Shown one piece after another: positions 54,501-64,000 of a DNA stretch of 64,000 nt. This DNA is from Darksidea phi. Taxonomy: Eukaryota > Ascomycota > Dothideomycetes > Pleosporales > Lentitheciaceae. The number at the start of each line of letters is the position of its first letter. Position 1 is the first letter of the stretch. Where the stretch lies: contig JASJFT010000224.1 of NCBI GenBank assembly GCA_030770425.1, positions 1 to 64,000 on the forward strand. The letters are read 5' to 3'. The position numbers and the translations under genes are program-made. The notes under the pieces are model-generated. The model did no database searches. It saw only the letters and a program-made list of their open reading frames with translations, and was not told the DNA's origin.

Positions 54501-57500
54501 GTTGAACGTGTTGTTGCCGTCCATTCAGCATGCAATCCTGATTGGAGATCATCTTCAGTTGCGCCCGCGGATTTCAAACCTCAAGCTGTCCAAGGAATAC
54601 TATCGAGCGGGGCCAAAGTATAATCTGGATGAATCACTGTTTGAACGACTTGCCGATAGCCGTTTGGCGGATGGGAGCCAATTTCCTGTCGCGCAGCTCG
54701 ATCATCAACGACGGATGCATCCTACGATTGCCTCACTTGTTCGCGAGACTCTTTACCCTCGTCTCAGGGACCACCCTGACACGTATCTGTACCCAGAGGT
54801 CCATGGAATGAGGCGAAGGCTATTTTGGCTCGACCATCGCAACAATGAGGATGCTGGGGATCCTGAGGATCCCATGCAGAGTAAAACTAACCTGTGGGAA
54901 GCCAGAATGGTCACGGCGTTAGTGCGACATCTCTGTAGACAAGGGAAGTACAAGCCAGGCGAAATTGCGGTATTGACGCCTTATATGGGCCAACTGCGAA
55001 TCTTGAGAGAGATGCTAGGGGAGATGATGGAACTGATCATCAGTGAGAGGGATCTAGAAGAGTTAGATGCTTTAGACGCAAAGGCGGAAGACAACGGTAT
55101 CGCTGCCGAACGACCGCGACAAGGGCAATATCAACAACAGCAGAAGGCAGGAACAGGTAAACTACTAGATGAATTAAGAATCGCTAGCGTGGACAACTTT
55201 CAGGTAAGACGAGTTGCACCTTACTTTTTGGCTTACTGAATACTTACACAACTTGTCAAACAGGGCGAAGAGGCAACTGTTGTGATAATTTCCCTCGTAC
55301 GGAGCAACATTTATCAAAATTGTGGGTTTCTCAAAACCACTAACCGGATCAATGTCTTGTTGAGGTAAGGAGCGGAAGCTCAAGATATAGAGTTGACATC
55401 TAGAACTGTCGGTAACTAACCTTTCGCGTTTAGTCGCGCAAAGCACGGAATGTATATAATCGGCGACGCTTATACCTCATCCAGAGTGCCAATGTGGTCA
55501 TCGGTTATCGAGCGGCTCGAGAAGAAAGGCAATATTGGTCTACAGCTGGAACTGCATTGCTCCCGCCATCCTAACCACAAGATCTTCGTCTCTTCACCTG
55601 ACGACTTCGCCCTACATGCCCCAGAAGGTGGATGTGCGGAGAAATGTGGGCTCCGACTGAGGTGTGGCCATAGTTGTACGGTCAAGTGCCACTCCAGCAC
55701 GCTTCACGGAGCGGTCAAGTGTATGCAAACGTGCACAAGACTACGCGAATGCGGACATCCGTGTAGGAGGAAATGCAGTGACCCCTGTGGTGGTTGCTTT
55801 GAAAAGGTTCCCAATGTTTGGCTTCCATGCGGACATCAAATCGAAGAGGTGGTATGCCAAAATATGGGAAATCTTGCCAGCATAAAATGCGAGCAATCAG
55901 TGGTACGTCAGATGCCTACCTGCGGGCATACAATCAAGATACGATGTCATGCGAACGACGCCGATTTGGCTTGCTCACATCCTTGCGAGACCCTACTACC
56001 TTGCGGACACACTTGCCGGAAAGCCTGCGGGATGTGTAAGCAGACTGGCGATCACGGTGCCTGCCAAATTCCCTGCGGACGACCCTATACTACCTGTTCG
56101 CACATTTGCGACCGTCCATGCCACCCTAGGACATCCTGTGCTCCTTGTTCTCGGCCGTGTGAGGTACGCTGCAAACATAGCAGATGCCCTAAAACGTGCA
56201 GCGAACCCTGTTCGCCTTGCGCGGAGCAATGCGGATGGACATGCATTCACAGACAACAGCCTTGTACTATGCCCTGCGCTGTTCCATGCAACACCATTCC
56301 TTGCAATCGACGCTGTGAAAAGACGCTACGTTGTGGACACCCATGTCCCGGAATTTGTGGGGAGCTGTGCCCCGATCCGAAGTTATGCAGGAATTGCTGT
56401 ACTCCGGATATCCTTGAGCGGAATGTGGATCTGATCCAGTTCGAGAAATATGGCGAGATCGACATTGACGAGAATCCATTGATATTTTTGTCATGCGGAC
56501 ACTTCTATACTATTTCCAGTCTTGACGGTATCATGGAACTCGGTCAACATTATGACACCAACCCCAAGACGGGCGAGATCGTCTCCCCGAAAGTATCCCC
56601 ACGAATCCTGGCTTCTGAAACCACGGCCAAAGGATGTCCAGAATGTCGTGTGCCCCTTCGGGATATCAATCGCTATAACCGTATCGTTAAGAGAGCTCTA
56701 CTCGACGAGGCGACGCGCAGATTCGTCGCATTCGCGAGTACGAAGTTTGCGGGGCTCTTGGACGACACACGGGACAGGGAGATGCATTTTGAAAACGAGA
56801 AACGCAAGTTCATGGTGGAGTGGACTAAAGCCAATGGAGAGGCAAAATCCGCTCTTCAAGTCAGCAACTCGGTAAGGGCTTATCAAGCTGAGGTAATTCG
56901 GCTTCTCCAAGCCATTGATAAATTCACAAAGTCCGTAACAAAGGAAGAGCAGCCTTTTGGCAGGGTGAACAATTTCATCAAAGCCGCAGTAGCCAGAGGG
57001 CAGAATGCCAAAAAGCCGGAAGCCTTCGAGTTCGATGAGTCGCTCATCCAGACGGGATTTCAATATCGCGCAAAATGTCTCACCCTGCGTCTAAATTGGA
57101 CTCTTGTCTGGAATCTCTATGGAATTTACAGCAATCCCTCCATCGATTCACGAGTCTGTTCTGCTTTGCGCGACGCAGTCGCATCACGAGTCAAAGGACT
57201 CCCAAAAGTGTGTCAGACGCTTATCAGTGCTAGTCGAAATGCCAAATTTCCGCAGCAAGAAGCCGAAGCTCGTATATATTTTGCGCTGTTCACGACGTTC
57301 GTTCTCCGCAACTCTAACGCGCGAGGTGAATCGACTCCCGAAGCCACTGTGTCCACACATCAGCAAGCGAGAGATCACCTAAGAGAGGTCAAGAAACTCA
57401 TTTTGCACCATCCGGGTACCCTGGCGTATTTGAAGGACGACGCTGAGAAAGCTGAGAAGTTGATCAACGGAGACGCTCACTACAGTTTCGTGACCTCAGA

Positions 57501-57792
57501 GGAAAAGCAGGAGGTATATCGAGCGATGGCGGCACAATTCTCCGGTACAGGCCACTGGTACTATTGCGAGAACAATCATCCGGTAAGAGTGTTGATTGTC
57601 ATCAAACGCTTGATTGATATGAGCGAAACGTGCTAACTATTTGAATCACAGTTCACCGTTGGCGAGTGCGGTATGCCAATGGAAGAGGCTCGTTGTCCGC
57701 AATGCGAGGCGCCGATTGGAGGCCAGGACCATAATCCAGCCCAAGGTGTTCGTAGAGCGGATGACTTTGAAGCTGAGTTCGGTGGTCGCTAG
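51525..57792 (+). CDS. ZNFX1-like SF1 helicase with NFX1-type and RZ-type zinc fingers
   Basis: Five exons (51525-53683, 53766-55203, 55264-55364, 55434-57582, 57652-57792) give 1995 residues. Order: an RG-rich tail (RHRGRRQGFRAGRF); a helical region; UPF1-like SF1 motifs IQGPPGTGKSYVG, VCYTNHALDQFL, LICEEAGEVLEAH (DEAG variant), ILIGDHLQLRP, QLDHQRRMHPTI, SVDNFQGEEATVVIISLVRS and INVLLSRAKHGMYIIGD. Then come about a dozen Cys-rich CGHxC repeats of NFX1 type, and at the very end an RZ finger (WYYCENNHPFTVGECGMPME, then CPQCEAPIGG) split by the last intron. ZNFX1 relatives bind RNA and act in small-RNA inheritance, heterochromatin or antiviral sensing. An in-frame ATG at 51387 would add 46 hydrophobic residues and is less likely. 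Confidence 0.92.
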
Positions 57793-59063
57793 CCATAGGT
57801 TTGGACAAGCGGGTATTGTAAAGCGGCCCGTCGCAAACGCCGGTACTTCGTCGCTATCATTTAGACGGTGGAACGGGTTGTCGAGCCTATCGTAACCGGT
57901 GCCCGTGTGTGCGTAGCTTTCCTCGGTGGGAGGTTTGGACCCTGGTGCACGGGACAGGTGGTGTTTCCTTCATGGTGCATGACCTGTACAAGAGCTCTCT
58001 GAGAAGTGGATTTCGCACGGATGAATTTGAGTAGTGATCAATATAGAAGCTATTAGAACAGAAGCTAAGCAAACATCCGTACCAACGCTCATAAATTAGG
58101 TTTCCTAGCCTTAGATACGTATGAACGGCGTCGATATATACTAGTTCCGTAGAAGAGAGAAGTTCGCTACGTCCTAGCTTACTAATTAGCGCTTAAATAA
58201 GGGCCTCCTCCCTATCTATAAAGTACTAGTTCTTTATAATTTTTAATAGACTAGATTAAATAGTTAATATAGGTAGTTTTATAAGACTTACTATAAATTA
58301 GTATATTTTTATTATATACTTTTATATACTTAAGAACTTATCTATTCGTTCTAAGTTCTTTAATAAAAATAATTTTAAAAGCCTCTACTATAATCTTAAA
58401 ATAGATAATAAGATTAGTTTAATAGAAGAAGTTTTCTTTAGTCTATAGAATAGGGGCTACTATATTAAAGAATAAATAGCTTTTAAAGAAGTAATAGATT
58501 TAGTACTTAAATAATAAATTACTAATTTAATTTAATTTAATTTAATTAATTATTGTTTTTTAACACACAGGGGTATAAAGCTAAAATCTAAAAATTACAC
58601 AAACAGGTACAGCCCTCTACCCAAGTTACACAAAAGCGTTAATCGTATCATTTTACACAATTCGCGCGTTCGACAGCGTGAACAGGCGCGGTAGCCCTTC
58701 AGACACACGATTGTCGCGTACTACTCAGGTCGTCTCGAAGGCCGAACGGCGGAACCGCCAAGCCCCGATCAGGACCAGCAGCCATGGGACGTTTCCACGA
58801 AATGGCCAGGTGTCGAGAGCTTGGCGTTAACGTAGCGGAAATTGTCGTGGCATACTGGTCCTTTCCTATACTTGGTTACTTAGTAAGACCGAATGAGAGC
58901 ACACAACAGAATATCACACAAAAGAGTTTACACAACGGCCTAAGCCTTAATTTAATTAAAAGTAGTAGAGATAAATAAATTATTTATATAGGTAGCTTTT
59001 ATACCTATATTCGAAGTATAGTTATTAAGAAGAGTTATTATTAAGCTTAGTAGCGAGTTAAAG
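57793..59063. other. AT-rich, ORF-free region (probable RIPed transposon remains)
   Basis: 58080-58560 and 58950-59060 are strongly AT-rich with ta-rich dinucleotides and no ORF. Between them 58595-58935 repeats the motif ttacacaa four times and a GC-richer stretch (58660-58800). It looks like degraded mobile-element DNA; class unknown. Confidence 0.6.
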
Positions 59064-60240
59064 TTATCTACGAATTATAAGGCTCTTAAGCCGCACATGT
59101 ATATACAAAAGAAAAAATACTCTTACTACAGAAGCAGTTAACGCGATCACTAGTGCACGGGACATCGCTGTGAACCAGCTAGCGCAGCGTCTTTTCAGGG
59201 GATGCGAGTGGAAATCGAATGCGGTTTCTTCGAAAAGCGAAACGAAATCGAGTTCCTCGCTAAAAGCAGCACCCCAGATGAAGTTACCGGGTCTACAATC
59301 GTAGGAGCCGGTGAAGGAGCCGCTGAAGGGCATTGATTTGATGATGCGGCCAGCGCTTGAGCAGAGGGCGATGTGGACGGTGAATCCGGCATCGACCTGT
59401 TTGTGGAGATGTGGCCCGAGGAAAAAAAAAAAGCTTGGCTTCGATGCAGTCGGACGTCTTCTGTGTGAGTATGAAGAGCCAATTGCCGGGCTCCGGATCC
59501 CAAAGGAAGAAGCGCAGTGTTGCGCCCGCCTTGAGCTGCAACAGGCTGTCTGGATGCAGGGTAATGTTGTCGTTGCATACGACCGACGCCGGGGCGATGC
59601 CAACATCCCAACCGGTTCCATGCAGGCAGCTCTCGATGAGGCTGATGTCTGAGACGTAGAGGTCGGTATGAGGGAGCCAGGTTTGCGTCAATTCGCGAAG
59701 AAATCCAGGACCAACGGTGTCGGACGCCCAGGTGTGTGCGTAAAGATCGCCTGGTCCCTTAAATTCCGGCCCATACACGCCAATACGATACCTGGTTTTT
59801 GTCATGGCACAGCCCGGCGCAATAAACCTACCGTCGGGGATATTGTTGACGAGCACGTCTGAATAGATGTAGTCTCGAAGCTCGCGGGGTAGCATGGTAA
59901 CGACCGCCTCACAGGCGCGCCGGACACGCAGTTCTGATAGCTTGGAAGTCAGAGTTTTTACCTGCTCTTTGTACATGATTCACAAGGCTTCGTGGCTCTC
60001 GATGACGTCTCTAGAATCCCGTATGGCATTCTCTGCCTCCTCTAGATTGGCGCGGGCTACGGCGTGGGATTGATGCAGGTGGGGATCCTGGAGTGTTGCT
60101 TGGGCATCGCTGACGGACAGATGGCAGCTCTTTATCTTTTCTGCCGCGTTTTTCTGCAGAGCTAGACAATTTATTTGTCTGCGCAAGAGGTCGCGAAAGT
60201 CACGCATGCCGTGCTTGAACTCTGCATCGAGTTTAGTCAC
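59064..60240 (-). pseudogene. Broken hypothetical gene
   Basis: Not recognised. From 60240 the frame reads a charged coiled-coil-like segment (MTKLDAEFKHGMRDFRDLLR ... EEAENAIRDSRDVIESHEAL), meets TGA at 59980, and continues in the same frame (IMYKEQVKTLTSKLSELRVR, then TMLPRELRDYIYSDVLVN, a segment common in fungal proteins of unknown function). At an 11-base A run (59424-59434; T on this strand) the coherent reading jumps frame to LGPHLHKQVDAGFTVHIALC and ends ...VRLKSLIIRR near 59064, with a hydrophobic stretch ALVIALTASVVRVFFLLYI. Two lesions suggest a pseudogene; the homopolymer one could be an assembly error, and the TGA might hide an intron or an alternative downstream start at 59976. 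Confidence 0.6.
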
Positions 60241-60333
60241 ATGTAGCAGCGCTTTCTTCTTGCCTCAAATCCTATTAGTATAGCTTATTGAGCCTACAAT
60301 ATGTCAGCATGTTTATCCATGTTAAAGCAGCGG

Positions 60334-61360
60334 CTAGGAGTACAACGCAGTACATTGCCTCGCTACTACAAAGGGCGTCTCTTCTTCAAATTCCACAACC
60401 GTCTTCCCCTCTGGCCTCAAAAATGTCCTCTCAATCCTCCTCTGCTCCGCAACCTCCAACAGCCTATCATAGTCTCGACACTGGTGTTGCACATTGAAAT
60501 TCGGGTGGGGATAGTAATGGTTCTTGAGCCAGTTGTACGTTATCAAGGACGCATCGGCATCACACATCAGCTTCTGACGTATCATGTCGGTGCAGTGGTC
60601 GACATGCTCATGCCACTCTTCTCGGTGCGCCTCGTTGTAGGCGTGCATTTTGGAGTAGTATTCTGGATATGGGTTCTGCCATAGGCTTTTCCATTGGGAT
60701 GGTCAGCGAAGAAGTAGTGTCTGGCCATACGGGCGTATCTTACGAGGCAGTGGATCATGTGGAAAGCTTCAAAGATGGCGATGCGACCGCCTTCCTTATC
60801 GGAGATCTCTGCGGCATGTTTGGAGGCGTTTATACTTTGGACCTCCGATTTAGTGATCCGGATGAGGTGCACTATTTATCGTCCGTTAGTGTCAAACTCG
60901 ATCATTCAATGGTGAAAGAAGAATCACTTACTTGGCGTGACTCTGTCCCAGGCTTCATCGACTGCTTCACTCGGCGGTCCCTTATAGGTAGACGGCAACT
61001 TGAACGTGCCGCTGAATCGTCGGGCAAACGTGTGTGTATCCCGGGCTTCCCCAAGGATCGAGGCTGTTTTGGTCACGTTGATTTTTGTTTGTAATGTCTC
61101 GAGAGAGTGAACATACGTGGAAAGGTTGAGATGGGACGCTCTACCTTGTGTTGTGTACCAAAGCCTGAGATAAAGAACGCAGCCGAAGTCAAGATCAGGA
61201 TGGTGTGGAGAAGCCATGGTACTGCAGTCCTAACGACGGTGCCCTTTTTTTCTGTATGAAGAAACGATGAAGAATCTGCCTCTGAAAGAGCGGGCACATT
61301 GGTGGACTCTAAATCAGTGTGAACTCTGTCTTCATATAGCAGGTGGCGTTGAGCGTCCAT
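60334..61360 (-). CDS. UstYa-like oxidase (DUF3328)
   Basis: Membrane-anchored oxidase-like protein of the UstYa/DUF3328 family, known for cyclising RiPP peptides or modifying polyketides. Exons 61360-61145, 61097-60932, 60871-60744 and 60675-60334 join to 283 residues. A single membrane anchor (AVPWLLHTILILTSAAFFIS) lies near residues 47-66. Both signature motifs are intact: HMIHCL (HxxHC) and HVDHC (HxxHC) about 30 residues apart. The 68-nt third intron (gtaaga donor, ctgac branch) falls just after the first motif. The first intron boundary is the least certain. No core biosynthetic enzyme or precursor-peptide gene is evident next to it. Confidence 0.88.
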
Positions 61361-62392
61361 AACTGCCCAGTAGCAGAAGAAGTTGCATCAACTGCCAACT
61401 CTGTGCACTCTCGAGTGGATGTAGGCCATCCAAAATAACTATCAAGAAGCACGTTAAGTAAGTCGACTCGACTCTCTGCATAAATTAAACTGCGAGGTTT
61501 AATTGGGGTTGCCGAGTGTTGGGGTATATAAGCGACATGGTGGCTTGCAACCAGCTTGTATGCTTGATGTTTCTCAACATTGGCTAATGCGGAAAGTGGT
61601 AGGAATATACCTAGACATCTCCAAGAATTTTGCCGAGCCGATCAATGTGAAAAGTAAGGCATCCTTTTCCTCTCAAGCAAATGAGAAGTATCTGTACCCA
61701 GGTCCATGATTAACAAGGATACTGTAACTGATCTTCTAAGACATCAATGCACCGTTGGAACCGCGTTACTCACGAGTTCAGATCGCTTTCCAGATTCCGC
61801 GAACCCACCCACTAGGAGACGGTTGCGTTGATCTTTGGGCATAGATTTAGAAACGACGGTCTGATGCCCATTGCAACTATAGGAAGGAGCTCGGCCATTC
61901 CGAGCCACCACAATTCATGTATTTTAGCGCGGTGCCGGGGACTCCGGAAAACGAGTTCCTTCGTATTGTACCACGAATCCTGGCAGTTCACCCAGTAATA
62001 GGTGGGGTAGCATCAGCCGAGATACAGTGCCTGTGAAACGTCAGCAAAGGCTAAGACCAGGCAACTGCTTGGAGGGAGAGATTTCCGTGGAAAAAGTAGA
62101 ATGGGTGGATCCTCGTCCGTGTAGATCACTACTAAGGCCAGCATAGAACCCAGTATTACTTGGATCCCCATTGTAATATTCACCGGATGATGACTCGTTA
62201 TCCAAATCAGGCAAACAACAATAATGACTAATGCTCCACGCCTAGAAGGTGAAAACAGGTTAGAGGTGAGGGCTTTTGTATAATTGGTGGCCCACCCAGG
62301 TAGCCATTTCCTCCCTCGATCAACCACCACCGACCATCCAGTGTCCATACAAGCCCTTCATTGTCTCCAATTCACTGCCAACCGCTACAGCT
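61361..62392. other. Intergenic region
   Basis: About 1 kb. A minus-strand 111-codon frame (62348-62013) has two hydrophobic segments (ALVIIVVCLIWITSHH and IQVILGSMLALVVIY) and could be a small membrane protein, but it has no domain or splice support. A tata box-like gtatataagcg lies at 61522. Confidence 0.4.
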
Positions 62393-62611
62393 ATGCATTT
62401 CGCTCTTTGGATCATGGCTCTCCTGCCTATTGTCGGGTCTGCACCCATTGCCAATCGTAAGTTGCACTACTTATAGTTGCACTACTTATATTTGATCCCC
62501 TACTAATTAGTGGCAGCTGAAGCACCAAATCCTCATGATATGGCTTGCGCATCCTCTATCTTTTGTGCATATAACGCCGATGCGATCGAAGATGGAGCAA
62601 CGACGAAGTGA
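62393..62611 (+). CDS. Very small secreted protein (52 residues)
   Basis: Exon 1 (62393-62456) and exon 2 (62517-62611) join across a 60-nt intron to 52 residues. The signal peptide MHFALWIMALLPIVGSAP is followed by a mature part of about 35 residues with two Cys (DMACASSIFCAYNA) and an acidic tail ending ATTK. It is too short for an ordinary ORF scan. The gtaagt donor, ggcag acceptor and signal peptide support it; no homologue is recognised. Either an effector-like peptide or a chance ORF. Confidence 0.5.
62461..62490 (+). repeat. 15-nt tandem duplication inside an intron
   Basis: gttgcactacttata occurs twice head to tail, within the intron of the small secreted protein gene. Confidence 0.95.
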
Positions 62612-63425
62612 TGAAAGAGTTTCATTTAGCTCTATAGGAACCCCTCGACGGCATGAAATGGACGGTAATGAGTTGCCAGAGGTTGGATCAGCTGTTATAA
62701 CACCTATGCTATGGAAGTCATAATGTCACGGCTGTCTGTGCAATAGAACGCTTCAGGACTCCATTTGATGAGGAGATTACTTAAAAGCAACGGTTAACGC
62801 GGTGATACTAAGGAAATAGGGAAGTGCTTAATCAAGCCTAGTCCCTAGGTAGTCTATACTAGGAACTCTTTCTATATAAATAGCTAAGTACTTAGCTTAT
62901 ATAGAAATTAAAGTACTTAACTTTTAATTCTATACTATATATAATAGTTATAAGCTCGAATCATAACTAATTGCTTTTACCCTTTACTAGCTATTACTAA
63001 TAATCCTATAAATACTTATATTGTTAGTTCACTGAGTTCCAGCACCGACCTCGCACGTTTGATCACGTGCGTTCGCGCGTGATTCGTACGTACGAATTGC
63101 CTCCTTGGCGATTCGCTACGCACGGAGCATCGCGCGATTCTTTCAGATTCAAGGGGCTTCCATCTGAAGTCCCTTTAATTAACTATGAATCATCTATGAA
63201 TTGAATTGTTTTGTTTTTATTTCCATTCCGTACGTACGTACAACCTATCTGGTCATTAATTTGATCAAACCCCCATAGGTCTATCCTTAGATGGACGATA
63301 GGCCATTCAACATATATCGTAGTATTAGCAAAAGTATAGCTACATTACTATCTAGTTCTTTTACGACGACGCTACCTCCGCCTCCCTATTCTAACTTACT
63401 ATCCTATCACTTCCTCTTTATTATT
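62612..63425. other. Intergenic region, AT-rich with palindromes
   Basis: AT-rich part 62850-63040 includes agctaagtacttagct (62882-62897), a perfect 16-bp palindrome. A GC-rich island follows at 63040-63150, with a second perfect palindrome attcgtacgtacgaat at 63082-63097. No gene is supported. Confidence 0.55.
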
Positions 63426-64000
63426 TCAAGACACCTTCTTCGTGTTGTACCCAACCGGCATCTGCTTCGTATGCGCCGGACCCACTCCATCCTTAATATT
63501 ATACACGAACCCCATTAAGGACGGCAACCAAAGCGTCAGCGCAACAATCTGCCCGAAATTCCAATCAAAACTAACCAAATCACTATAAAACAAATCACCG
63601 ATGCCTTTAAAGAAGAGAACGAAGGGTGCGACGAACAAGCCGATTGCGAAGAAGTGTAGCAGGACAAAGAGGGGGTAGATACGTTTGTCCGAGGGCTTGT
63701 AGAGGAAAGCTAAGGGGGATTCGCGGATGAAGCGTAGGGTGGAGAGCTGCCAGAGTGTGAGACCGAGCATAGAGGGAATACAGAGCAAGTAGTAGAATGT
63801 GTATTCCGGGTACACAATCACTTGAATTCCCCTGTTGCACAGGTTGCTTGGCGAAGCGTTTGCACAGGCGTTTGGGTGCTGCGGGTGGGCTAAGAACGAG
63901 ATATGAGACTTCTTGTTTTCTTTGGTGATCTTGAACATTTCCGGGCTGAGAATGACCCAAATTCCTAGAATCCAGCTGCACAGGCATAGGGTATATAGGT
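63426..64000 (-). CDS. Multi-pass membrane protein, truncated at the right edge
   Basis: The frame from the window edge reads YTLCLCSWILGIWVILSPEM, then a Cys-containing loop with NACANASPSNLCNRGIQ, then hydrophobic helices: TFYYLLCIPSMLGLTLWQ, LFVLLHFFAIGLFVAPFVLF and VALTLWLPSLMGFVYN. It ends with GVGPAHTKQMPVGYNTKKVS. Five or so membrane segments are likely. I do not recognise the family. The 5' end lies beyond 64000. The conserved-looking C-terminal KQMPVGYNTKKV tail and the coherent frame support a real gene. Confidence 0.7.
   Translation of the reverse strand, partial: LYTLCLCSWILGIWVILSPEMFKITKENKKSHISFLAHPQHPNACANASPSNLCNRGIQVIVYPEYTFYYLLCIPSMLGLTLWQLSTLRFIRESPLAFLYKPSDKRIYPLFVLLHFFAIGLFVAPFVLFFKGIGDLFYSDLVSFDWNFGQIVALTLWLPSLMGFVYNIKDGVGPAHTKQMPVGYNTKKVS

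Noticed and set aside
62013..62348. 111-codon frame with two hydrophobic segments
   Set aside because: Could be a small membrane protein, but no supporting homology or splice evidence; mentioned only in the intergenic entry.
1..64000. tRNA, rRNA or CRISPR features
   Set aside because: No cloverleaf with a GTTCRA loop, rRNA-like stretch or regularly spaced direct repeat was recognised by eye; the ggttcga near 9769 lies in the F-box gene.

Overview
The window reads as nuclear DNA of a filamentous ascomycete (Pezizomycotina; Dothideomycetes is my inference, not shown). Genes are separated, carry short introns of about 50-120 nt with gtaagt-like donors and ctaac/ctgac branch sites, and belong to families typical of such fungi: Helo-like NACHT protein, UstYa/DUF3328, DUF3632, Xi/omega GST, HXT-type sugar transporter and small secreted proteins. 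Several AT-rich, ORF-free stretches and some genes broken by C-to-T type changes suggest a history of RIP.

Layout. 1-605: edge of an unrecognised minus-strand gene. 1559-3596: seven-exon sugar transporter (-). 5485-7626: NOP2 rRNA methyltransferase (-). 7961-8733: Get5-like ubiquitin-fold protein (+). 9259-10501: F-box protein (-) with an ambiguous C-terminus. 11918-12639: cofilin (-), with an ATG-only first exon and an 11-nt micro-exon. 13325-15188: mitochondrial HSP60 (-). 15776-17103: secreted astacin-like metalloprotease (-). 17904-19377: decayed flavin disulphide oxidoreductase. 20748-21854: MARVEL-like membrane protein (+). 24772-25857: glutathione transferase (+).

The most interesting block is 27129-34664: a Helo-like/NACHT NLR (-), a HeLo-like/pseudokinase protein (-) and an apparently active protein kinase (+) that is divergent from the pseudokinase across 358 bp. 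It looks like a fungal programmed-cell-death or allorecognition island with an MLKL-like architecture. Two F-box proteins, a ZNFX1-like NFX1/RZ-finger helicase and several secreted proteins also lie in the window.

Right half. 36265-37809: F-box protein (+). 37848-39521: PAF-acetylhydrolase-like esterase (-). 39838-40617: TENA/THI-4-like protein (-). 41785-42435: secreted UDD-like protein (+). 43612-44214: secreted T1-type ribonuclease (-). 44954-45912: DUF3632 protein (+). 46940-47377: 4-Cys small secreted protein (+). 47896-50103: flavin monooxygenase with two RIP-type nonsense codons (-). 51525-57792: ZNFX1-like helicase (+). 59064-60240: broken hypothetical gene (-). 60334-61360: UstYa-like protein (-). 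62393-62611: 52-residue secreted protein (+). 63426-64000: edge-truncated membrane protein (-).

The conserved housekeeping genes (NOP2, GET5, cofilin, HSP60) sit in the left quarter. From about 17 kb rightwards the window is more accessory, with pseudogenes, repeats, effector-like genes and NLR/kinase genes. All exon joins were made by eye from splice motifs and frame. Totals were checked to be multiples of three for the sugar transporter, Get5, cofilin, HSP60, astacin, MARVEL, NLR, pseudokinase, kinase, esterase, DUF3632, both small secreted proteins, the ZNFX1-like gene and UstYa.
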